Source: Flavobacteriaceae bacterium (GTDB taxonomy: Bacteria > Bacteroidota > Bacteroidia > Flavobacteriales > Flavobacteriaceae). From it: 7,868 bases of DNA. Of the stretch, positions 6,106-7,868 are shown piece after piece. How positions within the stretch are numbered: the stretch's first letter is position 1; each line of letters begins with the position of its first letter. The stretch lies in NCBI GenBank assembly GCA_030694835.1, contig JAUYUF010000135.1, positions 1 through 7,868 of the forward strand. The letters are read 5' to 3'. The notes below the pieces were generated by a model, which did not search any database, had not been told where the DNA came from, and saw only the letters and a program-made list of their open reading frames with translations. The position numbers and the translations under genes are program-made.

Positions 6106-6831
6106 ATGATGGATTCTGCTATTTTTACTGATAATTTTACATTTCAAATTGGAAATTTAGAGCATTTACTAGTCATTTTAGTTTTTGCAGTTGGCGGTTT
6201 TTTCCTCATTTATTACAGTAAATATTATCTGAATAAAAAATCCCAGGAAAGAATTGGAACTTTATTTGCCTATTCATTATCCATTACGGTTATCCTTTGG
6301 TCATCCACAAAAATATATTTAGGAACTTTTAATTTACAAGCTGATTTACCTTTAAATCTCTGTAATTTAGTAGCACTTACTGCTCCTATTTTAACCAAAA
6401 CTAAGAAAAAAATATATTATGAAATCTTCTTTTTCTGGGTTTTTGCAGGCACTTTACAAGGCGTCATTACTCCTACTCTAGAACATGGATTTCCTCATTT
6501 TGATTTTCTAAAATACTGGTTTATCCATGCTGGACTGATTGTATTTATATTATATATGACTTTTATATATCATTTTGAACCAACTTTTAAAAGTGTATTG
6601 AAATCATTTTACGGAATTCAAATATATTTAGTCATTATGCTAATAGTTAATCATTTTATAGGTTCCAATTATTTTTATTTAAACGCCAAACCAAACTCAG
6701 GTTCCTTGTTAGATTTTTTTGGAGATTGGCCTAATTATATTATTGTTGCAGAATTGATTATGGTTCCTTTTTTCTCGCTATTTTACTTACCATTCTATTT
6801 TTCAAGAAAGAAAGTGTTGATTAGAAATTAA
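6106..6831 (+). CDS. TIGR02206/YwaF-like integral membrane protein
   Basis: Multi-pass inner-membrane protein of 241 residues of unknown function, resembling the YwaF/TIGR02206 family. Hydrophobic segments lie at about 18-38, 51-71, 82-98, 104-121, 137-155, 168-185 and 209-232, so about seven helices. Conserved-looking features are LPLNLCNL (81-88), FFWVFAGTLQGVITP (109-123), GFPHFDF (128-134) and the late SNYFYL...KPNSGSLLDFFGDWPNY (187-211), all of which I associate with this family. Two Mets start the frame (6106 and 6109) and either could be used; there is no ribosome-binding site to decide. It follows folD after 43 bases and may share its transcript, though no functional link is evident. 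Confidence 0.85.
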   Translation: MMDSAIFTDNFTFQIGNLEHLLVILVFAVGGFFLIYYSKYYLNKKSQERIGTLFAYSLSITVILWSSTKIYLGTFNLQADLPLNLCNLVALTAPILTKTKKKIYYEIFFFWVFAGTLQGVITPTLEHGFPHFDFLKYWFIHAGLIVFILYMTFIYHFEPTFKSVLKSFYGIQIYLVIMLIVNHFIGSNYFYLNAKPNSGSLLDFFGDWPNYIIVAELIMVPFFSLFYLPFYFSRKKVLIRN

Positions 6832-6836
6832 TCAAC
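6816..6836. terminator. Perfect 8-bp inverted repeat across a stop codon; weak terminator or operator
   Basis: GTTGATTA (6816-6823) and TAATCAAC (6829-6836) are exact inverted copies around a 5-base loop. The right arm contains the TAA stop of the membrane-protein gene. A T-rich but interrupted stretch follows (6841-6852), so termination would be weak. It ends 37 bases before the next ATG, so a regulator-binding dyad is an alternative. Confidence 0.4.
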
Positions 6837-6873
6837 AATCATTTTGTATTTTAGTATTCTTAAAAGAAAGAAA

Positions 6874-7272
6874 ATGTTATCAAAATCTAATATTTCATTA
6901 TTTCCGTTCATTTCATGGATAATCATTTTCATAATTTTAATTATATTTCCTATTAAAGGCATTAAGATTTATTATATTATTGGATTTCCCTTTTATATCA
7001 TTTTTCTAAATCTCACTAATAAATTCACAACTTATACTTTAACTGAGCAACAATTTATTCAGAAAAAGGTTTTTGAAAATGTAATATTGAATTATGAGAA
7101 TATTAGAAATGTAGGACTTATTAAGAACTCTAAGTTCAAAAGATTTTTTCTTGGAGCCGCCAATTACAGCATCCTTCTTAATTATAATAAATTTGACACT
7201 TTAGAAGTCTTTAACGATCAAATAGAATTATTCAAAGAAAAAGGCGTTTTATTAAAAGAACATCAATCTTAA
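6874..7272 (+). CDS. Small membrane protein with YokE-like bacterial PH domain
   Basis: A 132-residue protein of unknown function. Two hydrophobic segments (about 10-26 and 31-47) form a membrane hairpin, followed by a cytoplasmic domain (about 49-127). That domain has the pattern of the bPH_4/YokE-like PH domain: a TYTLTEQQFIQKK strand pair (53-65), then NYENIRNV (73-80), the part that usually reads 'the residues that determine the conformational element', then short strands and LEVFNDQIELFKE (110-122). I chose the ATG at 6874. The frame can be extended to a TTG at 6844, but that would add ten basic residues before the membrane segment without any support. It overlaps nothing upstream. Its stop codon directly abuts the stop of the convergent cupin gene. 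The PH assignment is by resemblance only. Confidence 0.65.
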   Translation: MLSKSNISLFPFISWIIIFIILIIFPIKGIKIYYIIGFPFYIIFLNLTNKFTTYTLTEQQFIQKKVFENVILNYENIRNVGLIKNSKFKRFFLGAANYSILLNYNKFDTLEVFNDQIELFKEKGVLLKEHQS

Positions 7273-7635
7273 TTATTCAGTTTCTCTATTAACTAATTCA
7301 GGAGAAAAAGCCGGATAGCAAACAGAGATATACTCAACGGCTTCATTAAAAGGATTGGAATATTGAACTCTGGTTCCTTTGTTAATTTTTATGGATTCTC
7401 CTGCTTTTAGGACAATGATTTCATTATCAATTATAAATTGCTTTTTACCCTTAATAATGTAGGTATATTCATCAAATTCTGGTGTTTGAAAAGGTTCGCT
7501 CCAATAAGGAGGTGCTATCATTTTGGCAATACTCATTTCTGAATTGACACTTGCTAAACCAAAATGTTCTTCAATTAATTTACCGTCAGTAGTAGGAACA
7601 ATAAACGGACTACTTTGAATTCTATATTTATTCAT
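7273..7635 (-). CDS. Cupin-domain protein lacking the usual metal-binding histidines
   Basis: Single-domain cupin of 120 residues, probably cytoplasmic, function unknown. The barrel core is FDEYTYIIKGKKQFIIDN (54-71), which aligns with cupin motif 1, and LKAGESIKINKGTRVQYSNP (76-95), which aligns with motif 2. In motif 1 the usual HxH is replaced by residues around Gln50 and Glu53, followed by Glu56. In motif 2 the usual His is Gln91. No His lies in either motif, so the standard iron or manganese site is absent; a carboxylate-based site or a non-catalytic binding role is possible, as in EutQ-like cupins. Length and start are ordinary, and no signal peptide is present. It converges on the PH-domain gene with abutting stops. 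A near-consensus -7 element (TACCTTTA, 7682-7675) lies upstream without a clear -33. Confidence 0.8.
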   Translation of the reverse strand: MNKYRIQSSPFIVPTTDGKLIEEHFGLASVNSEMSIAKMIAPPYWSEPFQTPEFDEYTYIIKGKKQFIIDNEIIVLKAGESIKINKGTRVQYSNPFNEAVEYISVCYPAFSPELVNRETE

Positions 7636-7699
7636 AATTACACTTATTTTTTGGGCTTTTTTAACTAACTTTAGTAAAGGTATTAATTCCCTGCTAATT

Positions 7700-7707
7700 T
7701 AAATTTG
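7700..7707 (+). promoter_or_regulatory. Possible -7 element for the MBL-fold gene
   Basis: TAAATTTG matches the Bacteroidetes -7 consensus and would start a transcript near 7713-7716, giving a leader of about 95 bases that includes the repeated leader element. No clear -33 TTTG is present at the right distance, so confidence is limited. Confidence 0.4.
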
Positions 7708-7769
7708 TAAATCATGAAATCGCTATTAATAAAACATTTGTGCAAACAAACACTAATGTGGATAAAGCG

Positions 7770-7813
7770 ATTCCATATGACATGTAAAAATCAATAAATA
7801 TCTACATATGAAA
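7770..7813 (+). promoter_or_regulatory. Repeated leader element, copy 2 (before and into the MBL-fold gene)
   Basis: Second copy of the 44-base element at 3317-3360, at 38 of 44 identical positions. Its bounding inverted repeat is CATATG (7774-7779) and CATATG (7805-7810), with the same 31-base offset between arms as in copy 1. Here the right arm contains the start codon of the MBL-fold gene (7808-7810). Confidence 0.6.
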
Positions 7814-7868
7814 ATTACATTTTTAGGCGGTGCAGAAACCGTCACAGGATCCAAAACACTTGTAGAAA
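7808..7868 (+). CDS. MBL-fold metallo-hydrolase, RNA exonuclease/Ysh1-like (first 20 codons, cut by window edge)
   Basis: Only the N-terminus is visible: MKITFLGGAETVTGSKTLVE. The pattern FLGxxxTVTGSK is characteristic of the metallo-beta-lactamase-fold proteins related to CPSF73/Ysh1, with an RNA-processing specificity domain (beta-CASP), found widely in bacteria. The metal-binding HxHxDH motif would lie downstream of the window, so activity cannot be assessed. The start codon lies within the inverted repeat of the second leader element. Confidence 0.75.
   Translation, partial: MKITFLGGAETVTGSKTLVE

Overview
The window looks like chromosomal DNA of a flavobacterium (Bacteroidetes). I judge this from the AT-rich composition, the lack of Shine-Dalgarno sequences (starts are preceded by A-rich tracts instead), at least two promoters of the Bacteroidetes type (TTTG, 18-19 bases, TAnnTTTG), and proteins whose closest resemblance, from memory, is to Flavobacteriaceae. 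No sequence search was run.

Layout. Bases 1-1743 are on the minus strand: the N-terminal 290 codons of a UMF1/Atg22-like MFS permease (cut by the window edge), then a lipoprotein metallopeptidase of family M48. An intrinsic terminator lies between them, and its U-tract touches the permease start codon. From 1821 to 7272 all genes are on the plus strand: an alpha/beta hydrolase overlapping a lipoprotein-type methionine sulfoxide reductase B (msrB); the signal recognition particle GTPase ffh behind a strong promoter and a roughly 120-base leader; a four-helix bundle (S23/IVP-type) protein; the folate enzyme folD; a TIGR02206/YwaF-like membrane protein; and a small membrane protein with a YokE-like PH domain. 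A cupin gene (7273-7635) points back at them with directly abutting stop codons. The window ends in the first 20 codons of an RNA-processing-type MBL-fold hydrolase. The plus-strand genes look mostly like unrelated housekeeping functions placed in series. The only tight coupling is the hydrolase-msrB overlap.

Two structures go beyond ordinary annotation. First, the space between ffh and folD consists of a four-helix bundle gene bracketed by two arrays of a roughly 7-base unit (NNNACTG) in opposite orientation. The left array starts in the ffh stop codon, and the right one runs from the four-helix stop codon to the first base of the folD start. This looks like a small mobile or domesticated cassette. 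Second, a 44-base leader element in front of ffh recurs with 38/44 identity in front of the MBL-fold gene about 4.4 kb away. Two of its six differences compensate each other at the closing pair of a conserved inverted repeat, which makes it a candidate RNA or DNA regulatory element.

No CRISPR array, tRNA, rRNA, insertion sequence with a transposase, or defence system was seen. No gene-free stretch exceeds 300 bases; the largest are 3163-3362 and 7636-7807, both covered by the promoter and leader entries.
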